A DNA stretch of 64,000 nt from Oceanobacillus sp. CFH 90083 (GCF_009389585.1 NZ_VIYG01000004.1:186001-250000), one strand, 5' to 3'; counted from the first letter of the stretch, positions 17,492 to 25,996 are shown. The notes: generated by a model from the letters alone, not told the origin. Numbers and translations: made by a program.

Positions 17492-18713
17492 TAAACGAAA
17501 AGTTATCGGAATTGCCCTGATTACAGCAATTACTTTGATGGGGGACGCTATGCTTTTTATTGTGCTGCCCTTGTACTGGAAAGATTTTGGATTAACAGCT
17601 ATTTGGCAAATTGGTGTGCTGTTATCCATCAACCGATTTGTACGTTTGCCGATTACGCCATTTGTAGGAATGTTTTATAAGAAGTTTAATATCCGGTCAG
17701 GTGTAGTGATTTCTGTAGCTTGTGCAGCATTAAGCACGTTATTCTATGGGCTGCTTCAGGGCTTTTGGTTCCTGTTGCTGGCCAGAATTTTATGGGGGAT
17801 AGCCTGGTCCTTTGTGAAACTGGGAGGAATGCTTACAGTTGTAATGTATTCTACGGAACAAACGAGAGGGCAGTATATGGGATTGTATAATGGTTTATGG
17901 GGATTAGGCGGTTTAGCTGGTATGCTGGCGGGAGGATTTTTAGTAGATCAATTGTCTATTCCTTTTGTGACAGCATTGTTTGCCTTGGCAGCTGTCGCAG
18001 TATTTCCTTTTATCTTCAAGCTGGTACCTGAAAATAATAAAACAGCCGGGAAAGAAAATGTCACTGTAAGTCGTCATATGCCTGAAAAGGGAAAGCCTTC
18101 TATATTGCAGCCATATATTATCCTTGTCATTATAACTGGAGGAACGATGGGATTTATCATCATGGGTATTTTTAACGCTACCTTGAGTCCGCTGATTGAA
18201 CAATCCTATCATGCACATTGGTCAGTATTTGGTATCGTTATTGGTGCTGCAACACTTGCTGGAATTATTCAAGCAATCCGTTGGGCATGGGACCCTGTAT
18301 TTGCTCCTGTTATTGGGAGTTTTGCAGATAAACAAAAGCAAAAGTATCCTTGGATTCTGGTCCCATTATTGCTTGGCAGTATTGCATTTTTTATTATCGG
18401 TTATGTGGAATCTTTTATATTTTTAGTAATCATCATTATGTTCTTTCAAGTGGTTTCAACCAGCTTTGTAACGATAACAGATACCCTGGCAGGGGATGCT
18501 GCTGCCAGAACTGATCCAGTGAAGATGATGACCCTGCATACAGTTGCAGTTGATTTAGGAGCAGCAATTGGACCTTTACTATCATTTATTATTATTGATT
18601 TATATGGCATTTCTGCTGTGTTTTATTTATCTAGTATGATTATGATACTTGTCGGGATATCATGGGTTGTTTTTCATTTTGTTCCAAAGCAAAGAAACAG
18701 GTATAGTACGTGA
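17484..18713 (+). CDS. MFS transporter upstream of aroD
   Basis: A 409-residue protein with about twelve membrane segments. The start is taken at ATG 17484 (MSDKRKVIGIALITAI); an in-frame TTG at 17469 adds five residues without a ribosome binding site. Translation may depend on the overlapping 16-codon ORF. TM-rich halves are separated by a hydrophilic loop at about residues 185-205. The next gene is aroD, 45 bases downstream on the same strand, so transport of quinate, shikimate or another aromatic precursor is possible, but this is inference. A drug-efflux function cannot be excluded. Confidence 0.75.
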   Translation: MSDKRKVIGIALITAITLMGDAMLFIVLPLYWKDFGLTAIWQIGVLLSINRFVRLPITPFVGMFYKKFNIRSGVVISVACAALSTLFYGLLQGFWFLLLARILWGIAWSFVKLGGMLTVVMYSTEQTRGQYMGLYNGLWGLGGLAGMLAGGFLVDQLSIPFVTALFALAAVAVFPFIFKLVPENNKTAGKENVTVSRHMPEKGKPSILQPYIILVIITGGTMGFIIMGIFNATLSPLIEQSYHAHWSVFGIVIGAATLAGIIQAIRWAWDPVFAPVIGSFADKQKQKYPWILVPLLLGSIAFFIIGYVESFIFLVIIIMFFQVVSTSFVTITDTLAGDAAARTDPVKMMTLHTVAVDLGAAIGPLLSFIIIDLYGISAVFYLSSMIMILVGISWVVFHFVPKQRNRYST

Positions 18714-18758
18714 TAGAAGACTTGAAAAATATAGCAAAGAATGGAGTGTGTATGGATA

Positions 18759-19529
18759 ATGACAGGAGCATTAACAGTTAAAAATATCACATTGGAAGAG
18801 GGAAAGCCGAGTATTTGCATCCCTTTAATGTCTTCGAATACACCAGCACTGATTGAGGAGGCGAAGCGTTATCAAAAAGAAAAGGTGGATGTTGTTGAAT
18901 GGCGTGCTGATATATTTGAAGAGATAGAAAATCATGCAGCGGTGGAACAGGTTTTAAAAGGGATAGTACAGGCATTAAAAGGAATTCCGCTTATCTTTAC
19001 TTTCCGCAGTCATCTAGAGGGTGGAGAAAAGGTGCTGTCCAAGGAAGATTATGTATCCCTGAATCAATTTGTGATCCGGACAGGTCTTGCAGATTTTATT
19101 GATGTCGAGCTGTTTCAGGGAGAGGATACTGTTAAAAATCTGATTTCTTCAGCACATCAGTCCAATACATATGTGATTATTTCCAATCATGATTTTCAAA
19201 AAACACCGCCTGAATCAGAAATCATCAGCCGATTAAAACAGGCAGATGAGCTTGGAGCGGATGTATTAAAAATCGCTGTTATGCCAAAGGAGACAGCCGA
19301 TGTTTTAGAGCTGCTTACAGCAACCAATGAAATGAGAAAATATACTGAGAAGCCGGTGATTACGATGGCGATGGGACCGCTGGGGGTTATCAGCCGGTTG
19401 TCCGGACAGGTCTTTGGATCTGTTTTAACCTTTGGAGCGGGAGAAAAAGCCTCTGCTCCGGGGCAGATTCCTGTACAGGAGCTGTATCACGTTCTGGAAA
19501 TTATCGATAAATCGATGGCTGGCAAATAA
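18759..19529 (+). CDS. aroD: 3-dehydroquinate dehydratase, type I
   Basis: A 256-residue type I (class I aldolase fold) dehydroquinase. The protein begins MTGALTVKNITLEEGKPSIC, matching the usual start of Bacillus AroD. VDVVEWRADIFE carries the substrate-binding Glu/Arg, VIISNHDFQKTP the catalytic histidine and ADVLKIAVMP the Schiff-base lysine. It converts 3-dehydroquinate to 3-dehydroshikimate in the shikimate pathway. An upstream in-frame ATG at 18741 has no ribosome binding site, while GGAG at 18744 serves the chosen start. It lies apart from other aro genes and next to an MFS gene, so a catabolic (quinate) role is possible. Confidence 0.9.
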   Translation: MTGALTVKNITLEEGKPSICIPLMSSNTPALIEEAKRYQKEKVDVVEWRADIFEEIENHAAVEQVLKGIVQALKGIPLIFTFRSHLEGGEKVLSKEDYVSLNQFVIRTGLADFIDVELFQGEDTVKNLISSAHQSNTYVIISNHDFQKTPPESEIISRLKQADELGADVLKIAVMPKETADVLELLTATNEMRKYTEKPVITMAMGPLGVISRLSGQVFGSVLTFGAGEKASAPGQIPVQELYHVLEIIDKSMAGK

Positions 19530-19657
19530 GCACTTAGGTAATCGTTCATAAAACTCCCGCTGATTATATGTAACATACATTTTAAATGGGAGGAAGTCGG
19601 AGCTGTTCTCAACCGGAAGTCGGAGGTTTTCTTCCATCTGCAGCAATATCATTTCAA

Positions 19658-19750
19658 GGGATAAATCAGCCGCCAACCCGATGTGTAAAAAGGGGGAAGC
19701 CGATACAATAAAAGTATCAAATAACTTATTCTTAGGAGCTGATTTATCCC
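19658..19750 (+). promoter_or_regulatory. 13-bp inverted repeat bracketing the 5' region of the small gene
   Basis: GGGATAAATCAGC (19658-19670) and its exact complement GCTGATTTATCCC (19738-19750) flank 67 bases. The right arm fills the space between the AGGAG (19734-19738) and the ATG at 19751. If both arms are transcribed, the pairing would hide the initiation region. Confidence 0.45.
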
Positions 19751-19912
19751 ATGATGTTATCTTCTTATGAGGCTTTGAAAAGTCATATAGATTATAAAAT
19801 GGAGGATGTAAGGAAGACGGCAGAGCAATGTAAAAAGAGGAAAAAGAAGCATAATGGTAAAGGAAAAAAAGTTTCTTTTATGCGTTTTTTTAAAAAAGAG
19901 GTAAAAATATAA
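19751..19912 (+). CDS. Small basic protein, 53 aa, unknown
   Basis: ATG 19751 opens a 53-codon frame ending at TAA 19910-19912, with AGGAG about 12 bases upstream. The protein begins MMLSSYEALKSHIDYKMEDV and its middle is strongly basic (KKRKKKHNGKGKK), ending RFFKKEVKI. No membrane segment or known family is recognised. A short gene is supported by the ribosome binding site and by the hairpin terminator 20 bases downstream. It could bind nucleic acid or polyanions, a guess from charge alone. Confidence 0.5.
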   Translation: MMLSSYEALKSHIDYKMEDVRKTAEQCKKRKKKHNGKGKKVSFMRFFKKEVKI

Positions 19913-19932
19913 TGAATAGATATCAAAAATAG

Positions 19933-19985
19933 AGAATCTCGATTGGACTATTGCAGTAGCAGCAGTTAAATCGAGATTCTTTGTA
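19933..19985 (+). terminator. Hairpin after the 53-aa gene
   Basis: AGAATCTCGATT and AATCGAGATTCT pair perfectly over 12 bp around a 24-base loop; the T-run after it is short. Confidence 0.65.
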
Positions 19986-20091
19986 CCGGAAATAGCAAGC
20001 CTCATATTTGTCAGAGTAGAAGGGATTTTTGAAGCGATAATGAAAAATCAGTAAAAAGCTGCTGCTTCCGTTAATGAAGTAGGCTATGCAT

Positions 20092-20574
20092 TTAAGCAAG
20101 CGTTTTTTTCATTTTTCTTAAATAAACAATTTGTCCGATGTGATATGCATTATGTGTTGTTGTATTTCCAATCAAATTCCACCATTCAGCTGCTACAGGA
20201 AACCCGGGAACTTTTTCATCTAATTTTTGCTCGCTGGTAATAAGCTCTTGCCAATGTAAAAGTGTGCTTAACAGGTCCGCTTTCAGGTCAGAAAATGAAT
20301 GTTCTGGAGGGACAGCAAAGGTATCTGCATTGTCTTTTAGTGTCTCAACAGCATGCAAATCAGATTTATCATATCTGATTTGCCAGGCTTTATTCCAATA
20401 AATAAGATGGTAAGTAATTTCAGCAATACTATGATTTGCAGCATCTGGTCTCCAGAATGCTTCCTCCTCTGTAATTCCTTGTACAGCCTGCTCAAAAGAA
20501 AGATACCAGCTTTGATCGTTTGCATTAGCCGATAATTGATCCAGTAAAATTGCTTTAGCGTGGGTAATTGCCAT
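20092..20574 (-). CDS. DinB-family protein
   Basis: A 160-residue four-helix DinB/YfiT-like protein. The histidines expected to bind a metal are in AEITYHLIYWNKAW and THNAYHIGQIVYLR. The start is set at ATG 20574 (MAITHAKAILLDQL), preceded by AAGGAAG; the frame stays open upstream to 20742, but that part is intergenic repeat (module X) and encodes an unlikely sequence. DinB-family members include thiol-dependent transferases and DNA-damage-induced proteins of unclear role. It stands alone, with no obvious partner. Confidence 0.8.
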   Translation of the reverse strand: MAITHAKAILLDQLSANANDQSWYLSFEQAVQGITEEEAFWRPDAANHSIAEITYHLIYWNKAWQIRYDKSDLHAVETLKDNADTFAVPPEHSFSDLKADLLSTLLHWQELITSEQKLDEKVPGFPVAAEWWNLIGNTTTHNAYHIGQIVYLRKMKKTLA

Positions 20575-20653
20575 CACTTCCTTAAAAAAAGTATATAGTA
20601 GTAATTCGATGTAAGCACCTTTTATTCCTTTAAATTTATCGCAGTGTAACTGG

Positions 20654-20720
20654 CTGGGACTGGGACTGCGATTCCTCGCCCCACCGAAAACCATTGCGAT
20701 TACTCGTCCCATCGAAGAGC
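20654..20720 (+). repeat. Intergenic repeat module X
   Basis: Two successive units of the pattern GGGACTGCGATT(A/C)CTCG followed by CCCC or TCCC, with (C/T)ATTGCGATTACTC between. The same sequence occurs near 45.1, 50.5 and 52.9 kb. It overlaps the open but non-coding N-terminal extension of the DinB frame. Confidence 0.75.
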
Positions 20721-20791
20721 TTTTGTAAGACTCCTGCTTCAAGAATGGAGAAAAACGAAAATTCTAAGCGGGAGATCCAACAGCCAGTAAC

Positions 20792-20810
20792 GGCCCGATT
20801 CGTTCGGGCC
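20792..20810. repeat. Small perfect hairpin GGCCCGA/TCGGGCC
   Basis: GGCCCGA and TCGGGCC with a 5-base loop. It lies between modules X and Z; no T-run follows, so it is not a typical terminator. Confidence 0.5.
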
Positions 20811-20842
20811 TACAGGATGTAGGTCACAAAGGCGTTGCGACA

Positions 20843-20924
20843 CGATGTCGCGAACTTAGCCTTTGTTCTTTATTCAGTGGGGGATGAAAAGAAAACCCCC
20901 ACTGAATGAGTTTCATTTTATTTT
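20843..20924 (-). repeat. Intergenic repeat module Z with 12-bp hairpin
   Basis: GTCGCGAACTTAGCCTTTGT is followed by a perfect 12-bp-arm hairpin (ATTCAGTGGGGG / CCCCCACTGAAT, 20872-20907) and GAGTTTCATTTTAT. The reverse complement of 24440-24518 matches across the whole length. Confidence 0.75.
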
Positions 20925-20997
20925 TTGAAGATTTTTGTGCAATAATAAGAATGAAAAACTTGAAGTAAACGGAAATGAAGCGAAGGATGGTGAAGAG

Positions 20998-21492
20998 ATG
21001 CTAGCAACTTTAGAAAAAGCAGAAAATGGCTATACGGCAATTTTTAAACGAGAATGGAAAAACACTGTGGAAGAAGTATGGTCTGCTCTGACAGAGAATA
21101 ATAAATTACAGCAATGGATGCCGAATTTAGAAGTGGCAGACCTGCGTACAGACGGAATGATGAAGTTCAATATGAATGATGGTACTGGGAAGTTTTTGGA
21201 TATCACTATTTTAGATTATAAGGAAAAGTCTTATTGGCAGTTTGAATGGGGAGAAGGATCCGTCCGGTTTGAATTGGAGTCTGCGAAGGATGGCTGTATT
21301 CTTTTATTGAAGGAATATATCCCTGCTCTGAACAATCATATTCCCAAAGATTTAGCCGGCTGGCATATATGCTTAGAAATGCTGGATGAGGTATTAAAAG
21401 GAAGGAAGATGGAATTTCCAAAGGATTTATGGGAAGCGCGTTACGAAGACTATAAACAAATCATCCGTCCATTTTTAAAGGATGCTGAATAA
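20998..21492 (+). CDS. SRPBCC/AHSA1 domain protein
   Basis: A 164-residue protein of the START-like SRPBCC fold. The family pattern is visible as FKREWKNTVEEVWSALTENN, LQQWMPN and FEWGEGSVRFEL, ending with WHICLEMLDEVL. AHSA1-like proteins bind hydrophobic ligands or act as stress-related chaperone helpers; the ligand is unknown. I choose the ATG at 20998; the frame is open back to a TTG at 20935, but that region follows the module Z repeat and has no better ribosome binding site. A strong hairpin terminator follows the stop. Confidence 0.8.
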   Translation: MLATLEKAENGYTAIFKREWKNTVEEVWSALTENNKLQQWMPNLEVADLRTDGMMKFNMNDGTGKFLDITILDYKEKSYWQFEWGEGSVRFELESAKDGCILLLKEYIPALNNHIPKDLAGWHICLEMLDEVLKGRKMEFPKDLWEARYEDYKQIIRPFLKDAE

Positions 21493-21498
21493 GAATAA

Positions 21499-21542
21499 AC
21501 AGGTGTCTCAAAAATTAGGCTTTTGAGACACCTGTATTTTTT
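21499..21542. terminator. Bidirectional terminator between AHSA1 gene and catalase
   Basis: A perfect 15-bp stem, ACAGGTGTCTCAAAA / TTTTGAGACACCTGT, with a 7-base loop and a T-run. It overlaps the end of the convergent catalase gene. Confidence 0.93.
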
Positions 21543-23139
21543 AATAAGGATCAGCATCATGTCCTATATCTTCAGCATACTTCGGAGCTTGCTCTGCATC
21601 TGTTGCGCCTAATGGATTTTTGCTGGTGCCATGTTTTTTCATCTGTTCTAAGCCTTCCCGCAGGCGGCGTCCGTATTCTTCATCCGCTTCCTCTGCAAGT
21701 GCAATCATTTTCTCTTGAATACGCTTGTCACAGGTCGATAAATCACCAATCAGATTGGATAATAATTCATCCTTTTCCCAATCGTCAAACTGACGGAAGG
21801 TTTCTCCAGCCTGTTTCGTATTGTCATTGCGATCAATGGATTCACGAACAAGATTTCCCTCTACATGAGGTGTATATTCTTTTCCAATCTGCTCTGCTTC
21901 CTCCAGTCCGCCAAGTAAAGATGGTTCATAGTTAATATGCGGATTCTGTCCGGGTGCTTTATCATTTTTCTGACGTAATTGCCCACCTTCCTGATTCGTG
22001 GCGACACGTTTTTTCGCTTCATTAATTGGTACCTGTAAGTAATTTGCGCCGACACGATAACGCTGTGTATCAGAGTAAGAGAAGGTACGCCCCTGCAGCA
22101 TTTTATCGTCTGAGAAATCGAGCCCGTCAACTAATACCCCTGTTCCAAATGCAGCCTGCTCTACTTCGGTAAAATAATTCTCCGGGTTTTTATTTAATAC
22201 CATTTTTCCTACTGGCAGCCATGGGAATTTATCCTCCGGCCACAGCTTGGTATCATCTAATGGGTCAAAATCAAGCTCTGGATGAGCATCATCAGACATG
22301 ATTTGTACAAGCAGCTCCCATTCAGGATAGTCGCCATTTTCAATTGCATCATATAGATCCTGTGTGGCATGGTTGAAATTTTCACCTTGAATTTCTGCTG
22401 CTTCTTTGGCTGTTAAATTTTTAATTCCTTGTTTTGGCTCCCAATGGTATTTCACAAGAACTGCTTCACCAGCTTGATTGACCCATTTATAGGTGTTTAC
22501 GCCAGATCCCTGCATCATCCGATAGTTGGCAGGAATTCCCCATGGTGAATAGATAAATGTCACCATATGAAAGGATTCCGGAGAGTTGGCACAAAAATCA
22601 AAGAAGCGCTCGGAATCTTGGATATTTGTTACTGGATCTGGACGAAAAGCATGAATCATATCGGGAAACTTCATTGCATCACGGATAAAGAAAATTTTTA
22701 GGTTATTACCAACAAGATCCCAGTTGCCATCCTCGGTGTAAAATTTAACGGCAAAGCCGCGCGGATCACGAACGGTTTCCGGTGAATGATTACCATGAAC
22801 AACCGTCGAGAAGCGGACAAAGACAGGTGTTTGCTTCCCTTTATCCTGAAAAACTTTTGCTCTTGTATATTTGGAAACCGGATCATTGCCAACTGTTCCA
22901 TAGCTTTCAAAATAACCATGCGCACCGGCACCTCGGGCATGGACAATACGTTCAGGGACTTTTTCACGATCAAAATGACTTATTTTTTCAATAAAATCAT
23001 AGTTCTCAAGTGTTGCCGGACCACGATTACTGACTGTACGGATATTTTGATTATTTGTTACGGGATGCCCTTGGCGGGTAGTTAATGTTTTATCATTTTC
23101 GAGATGGTTTTGGTTGTTCTTTTTTTCTTGGTCAGACAT
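21541..23139 (-). CDS. katA: Heme catalase (KatA type)
   Basis: A 532-residue monofunctional catalase. [15 protein letters not shown] carries the catalytic histidine, [20 protein letters not shown] and [15 protein letters not shown] the conserved core with the asparagine, and [10 protein letters not shown] the heme-ligand tyrosine. The start is ATG 23139 ([12 protein letters not shown]), preceded by GAGG at suitable distance; the frame extends to 23187 without a site. It decomposes hydrogen peroxide in the cytoplasm. An 18-bp perfect palindrome about 100 bp upstream is an operator candidate, PerR being the expected regulator in Bacillaceae. Confidence 0.95.
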   Translation of the reverse strand: MSDQEKKNNQNHLENDKTLTTRQGHPVTNNQNIRTVSNRGPATLENYDFIEKISHFDREKVPERIVHARGAGAHGYFESYGTVGNDPVSKYTRAKVFQDKGKQTPVFVRFSTVVHGNHSPETVRDPRGFAVKFYTEDGNWDLVGNNLKIFFIRDAMKFPDMIHAFRPDPVTNIQDSERFFDFCANSPESFHMVTFIYSPWGIPANYRMMQGSGVNTYKWVNQAGEAVLVKYHWEPKQGIKNLTAKEAAEIQGENFNHATQDLYDAIENGDYPEWELLVQIMSDDAHPELDFDPLDDTKLWPEDKFPWLPVGKMVLNKNPENYFTEVEQAAFGTGVLVDGLDFSDDKMLQGRTFSYSDTQRYRVGANYLQVPINEAKKRVATNQEGGQLRQKNDKAPGQNPHINYEPSLLGGLEEAEQIGKEYTPHVEGNLVRESIDRNDNTKQAGETFRQFDDWEKDELLSNLIGDLSTCDKRIQEKMIALAEEADEEYGRRLREGLEQMKKHGTSKNPLGATDAEQAPKYAEDIGHDADPY

Positions 23140-23238
23140 ATGCTTAGCCTCATTTCCATATAAATTTCTTCTTATTAGCATTGCCAATCCAGATGAAAAT
23201 AACCGTTTTTGGAGGGGATTTTTTAGACGTTGTGAAAA

Positions 23239-23256
23239 TGAAATAATATTATTTCA
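23239..23256. promoter_or_regulatory. 18-bp perfect palindrome between katA and metA
   Basis: TGAAATAATATTATTTCA is its own reverse complement. AT-rich dyads of this kind resemble PerR/Fur-family boxes, though the centre spacing differs from the 7-1-7 consensus. It lies 100 bases upstream of katA and 160 upstream of metA. Confidence 0.5.
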
Positions 23257-23416
23257 CAGGAAAAAGAGATAGAAGGGTTGAACTTTTTTAGGCAGCGATT
23301 ACAATAGGGGTAGACTAATTATTTGAAAGAAATGTACTATGGATCACAAACCATGTTTTAGAAGTATTTAATAATACATTTAAAATAAATGAAGTATAAA
23401 AGGTGGAGGTCAAACC

Positions 23417-24352
23417 ATGCCAATTAAAATTCCGAGAGAGTTGCCAGCAAAAGAGATTTTAGAAGGAGAAAATATTTTTGTGATGGATGAGGAGCGTGCT
23501 GTGGCTCAGGATATTCGCCCCTTAAGCATACTCATTCTTAATTTAATGCCGGAAAAGCAAAAAACAGAAACACAGCTGTTAAGATATTTAGGAAATACGC
23601 CATTACAAGTGCGAATTTCTTTTTTACGAATGGCTTCGCATGAATCAAAGACGACAAGCCAGAACCATCTGGATACATTTTATAAGACCTTTGAAGAGGT
23701 TCGGGATAAAACCTTTGATGGGATGATTATTACCGGTTCTCCAGTGGAGCATTTATCTTTTACAGATGTTGATTACTGGGAGGAATTGCAGGAAATTATG
23801 GACTGGACAAATGATCATGTGACATCTACACTCCATATTTGTTGGGGAGCACAGGCTGCTTTATATCATCACTACGGTATTGATAAGCATGCGCTTCCAA
23901 AAAAATGCTTTGGAATTTATGAACATGAGGTGCTGACACCAAAGGAGCGCTTAGTTAGAGGATTTGATGAAGTATTTTTGGCACCTCACTCCCGCTATAC
24001 AGAGATTTCTTTAGAAGAGATTGAGAGGCATCCGGATTTACAATTGATTGCAACATCAGATGATGCCGGTGTTTTTTTACTTGCTTCTAAGAATGGCAAG
24101 CATATTATGGCAACAGGGCATTTAGAATATACGGCAACTACTTTAAAAGAAGAATATGAAAGAGATCATGCCCGTGGAGTTGATACAGCGTTGCCGGAAA
24201 ATTACTATCCGGATGATGACCCAAATAAGCGTCCTAAGCATCGCTGGAAAAGCCATTCCAGCTTGCTATTTTCCAATTGGTTGAATTACTATGTGTACCA
24301 AGAGACGCCATATGTATGGGGAGAGGAAGCATATATTGAATGGCATATATAA
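23417..24352 (+). CDS. metA: Homoserine O-acetyltransferase (MetA family)
   Basis: A 311-residue MetA-family protein with catalytic Cys142 in [10 protein letters not shown], and His235 and Glu237 in [10 protein letters not shown]. Residue 111 is Glu (GSPVEHLSF); work on Bacillus MetA enzymes linked Glu at this position to acetyl-CoA use, whereas succinyl enzymes carry a small or other residue. It therefore probably makes O-acetylhomoserine, the first committed step of methionine synthesis. GTGGAGG precedes the start. No S-box riboswitch is visible upstream, so control is by other means. Confidence 0.92.
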   Translation: MPIKIPRELPAKEILEGENIFVMDEERAVAQDIRPLSILILNLMPEKQKTETQLLRYLGNTPLQVRISFLRMASHESKTTSQNHLDTFYKTFEEVRDKTFDGMIITGSPVEHLSFTDVDYWEELQEIMDWTNDHVTSTLHICWGAQAALYHHYGIDKHALPKKCFGIYEHEVLTPKERLVRGFDEVFLAPHSRYTEISLEEIERHPDLQLIATSDDAGVFLLASKNGKHIMATGHLEYTATTLKEEYERDHARGVDTALPENYYPDDDPNKRPKHRWKSHSSLLFSNWLNYYVYQETPYVWGEEAYIEWHI

Positions 24353-24415
24353 TACAGCTTATATGTAAAGGGGCTGGATGCGATGCGTCTGGGCCTCTTT
24401 TGATTTGGAAGAAAT

Positions 24416-24439
24416 AAAGCTGGAACACCTTCCAGCTTT
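24416..24439. terminator. Hairpin downstream of metA
   Basis: AAAGCTGGAA and TTCCAGCTTT pair perfectly with a 4-base loop. Only a short T-run follows. It abuts a module Z repeat. Confidence 0.65.
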
Positions 24440-24518
24440 ATAAAGTGAAACTTTATTCAGAGGGGGTTTTCTTTCATCCCCACTGACCAAGGAACAAAGG
24501 TTAAGTTCGCGAGATCGT
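24440..24518 (+). repeat. Intergenic repeat module Z
   Basis: ATAAAGTGAAACTTTATTC, then an imperfect G-run/C-run hairpin, then CAAAGGTTAAGTTCGCGA. It is followed immediately by a truncated module X (GTGGGACTGCGAT). The inverted copy is at 20843-20924. Confidence 0.75.
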
Positions 24519-24543
24519 GGGACTGCGATAAATATAACAGCGA

Positions 24544-25311
24544 TTATTCTCCAGGCTGTATCCGGTATGTTTCTGATAAACCAGAAGCATGCTTATAAGC
24601 ATCCATTAACCCTTGCTGTTGAATCATTATTTTTGGGATATTTTTATACTTTAAAGTGATTGGAACAGCCGATGAAAATGGAAAAGGCTTCATGGAGATT
24701 GTCTCTTTATCTGCCCAGCTGATAGAATAGGCAGATGGTAAAGCAGAGGCATTATTGGATAAGGATAACCCTTCTTTAAAAAAAGGATGGAGGTCTTGGT
24801 CTGTGGAGCCTGCCTCATGCATACATATAAACAGCGACAGAAGATCGGAAAACTGTAAAAGTGTGTAATCTGCCACAAAATTTTCATTGTCAAAATCGTT
24901 CAAGGTGCTGATAAGCCGTTCCTGCCGTTTTGTTTCCTCGTGAACGAATGCTTTTGCTTCAGGCAAAGAGGAATCTGCCAGGAAGCGTTTGTAATGTTCG
25001 CTGCAAAGCAGCGCAGCATAGCTGTCATTTTCCTGAACCTTGTTAATACCATGTGTATATAGAACAATTTTTGGAATGACTGGAAAATCAGTGAAAGAAT
25101 AAGGCTGGTTTATTTTATCGTTCCAAAAAGGCTGCCGGTCAAACATATCCCAGCCGATGTCATGCTGATAAGCAGCATAGATAACAGAATCTTGATAAGG
25201 AGTATGCTCGAAATAAACAGCGTCCAGATGCTTTAGAATTTCTCCAGATAAATGAGCATGGTCCGCCTGCGAGATACAAATAAAGTGTTCCTTGTGTTCC
25301 CGGATAATCAT
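24544..25311 (-). CDS. DUF3891 family protein
   Basis: A 255-residue protein with the DUF3891 pattern: ISQADHAHLSGEIL near the N-terminus, YAAYQHDIGW, and scattered conserved histidines and acidic residues reminiscent of an HD-like metal site. The start ATG 25311 is preceded by AAGGGA; the frame runs on to 25371 without a site. The function of the family is not established. It is a single-gene unit between repeat-rich DNA and queT. Confidence 0.75.
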   Translation of the reverse strand: MIIREHKEHFICISQADHAHLSGEILKHLDAVYFEHTPYQDSVIYAAYQHDIGWDMFDRQPFWNDKINQPYSFTDFPVIPKIVLYTHGINKVQENDSYAALLCSEHYKRFLADSSLPEAKAFVHEETKRQERLISTLNDFDNENFVADYTLLQFSDLLSLFICMHEAGSTDQDLHPFFKEGLSLSNNASALPSAYSISWADKETISMKPFPFSSAVPITLKYKNIPKIMIQQQGLMDAYKHASGLSETYRIQPGE

Positions 25312-25423
25312 TTTAATCATTCCCTTCATGCTGATGGCTGTATGGGGTAAAAAAAAAGCGGCATTTATCAATTGTTGACCCTATAATCCTTATTATAATG
25401 AAGGAAAGGTTTGCTTTTCAATG

Positions 25424-25455
25424 ATAAAAAAAGACGATGGATTCACCGTCTTTTC
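25424..25455 (-). terminator. Terminator of queT
   Basis: On the minus strand AAAAGACG and CGTCTTTT with a 10-base loop are followed by a T-run, just after the queT stop. Confidence 0.8.
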
Positions 25456-25461
25456 TCTATT

Positions 25462-25944
25462 CTATATCATTTTATCAAAATGTATCCGTTTATATAACGT
25501 ATAGAAAATCGGAATACCGATCAGCAATACAATGAATTCACTAATTCCTGTTGTAAGCCATGTAAGCAGGAATGGCAAATGTAATGCGATGTTTAGCATA
25601 AAAGCGATAATAAACATATTAAAGCTGAAAATCAATGTGTTCAGAAAAAACAGTGTCAGTGTATTCTTAATATATTTCTTTAAGAAAATAATCATTCCTA
25701 ATGAAATAGCAGTGTGTGCTGTTCCAAACAGGAGATCCAGCCCGCCTGCCATTGAAAATAAATTAGCGGCAAATACACCGATTGTAATTCCGAAAAAGTA
25801 ACGCTTATCAAAGATAATTAAATGATTAAACATCTCTGATATCCGAAATTGAATCGCTCCAAATGCGACTGGGGAGACAAGCAAGGATACGGCGACATAT
25901 AGTGCAGCGATAATCCCGTTTATAACAAGAGTTCTTATATTCAT
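25462..25944 (-). CDS. queT: QueT family queuosine-precursor ECF transporter S component
   Basis: A 160-residue hydrophobic protein with about five or six membrane segments, starting MNIRTLVINGIIAALYVAVS, with GAIQFRISEMFNHLIIFDKRY, the typical QueT pattern. It is the substrate-binding subunit for import of preQ1 or another queuosine precursor, working with the general ECF module. The start ATG 25944 follows AGGAGG that is part of a preQ1-I riboswitch, which independently supports the assignment. The frame is open to 26034 but that part is the riboswitch. A terminator follows. Confidence 0.93.
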   Translation of the reverse strand: MNIRTLVINGIIAALYVAVSLLVSPVAFGAIQFRISEMFNHLIIFDKRYFFGITIGVFAANLFSMAGGLDLLFGTAHTAISLGMIIFLKKYIKNTLTLFFLNTLIFSFNMFIIAFMLNIALHLPFLLTWLTTGISEFIVLLIGIPIFYTLYKRIHFDKMI

Positions 25945-25954
25945 ATTTCGTTTT

Positions 25955-25996
25955 CCTCCTAGTTTTTTAGCGTGGGATGATTGCGAACCACGTGAC
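25955..25996 (-). promoter_or_regulatory. preQ1-I riboswitch, ribosome-binding-site type
   Basis: On the minus strand CGTGG, loop TTCGCAATCATC and CCACG form P1, followed by the A-rich tail CTAAAAAACTAGGAGG whose end is the Shine-Dalgarno of queT. This is the H-type pseudoknot layout of preQ1 class I. Ligand binding should hide the ribosome binding site. Confidence 0.92.

Noticed and set aside
20575-20742. N-terminal extension of the DinB protein
   Set aside because: It is encoded by the module X repeat, lacks similarity to the family, and a good ribosome binding site precedes the internal ATG at 20574.
20654-20924. CRISPR array
   Set aside because: The repeated units are only doubled, of varying spacing, with no unique spacers of constant length and no cas genes in the window.
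23260-23416. S-box (SAM) riboswitch before metA
   Set aside because: The conserved S-box core and the intrinsic terminator are absent in this short leader.
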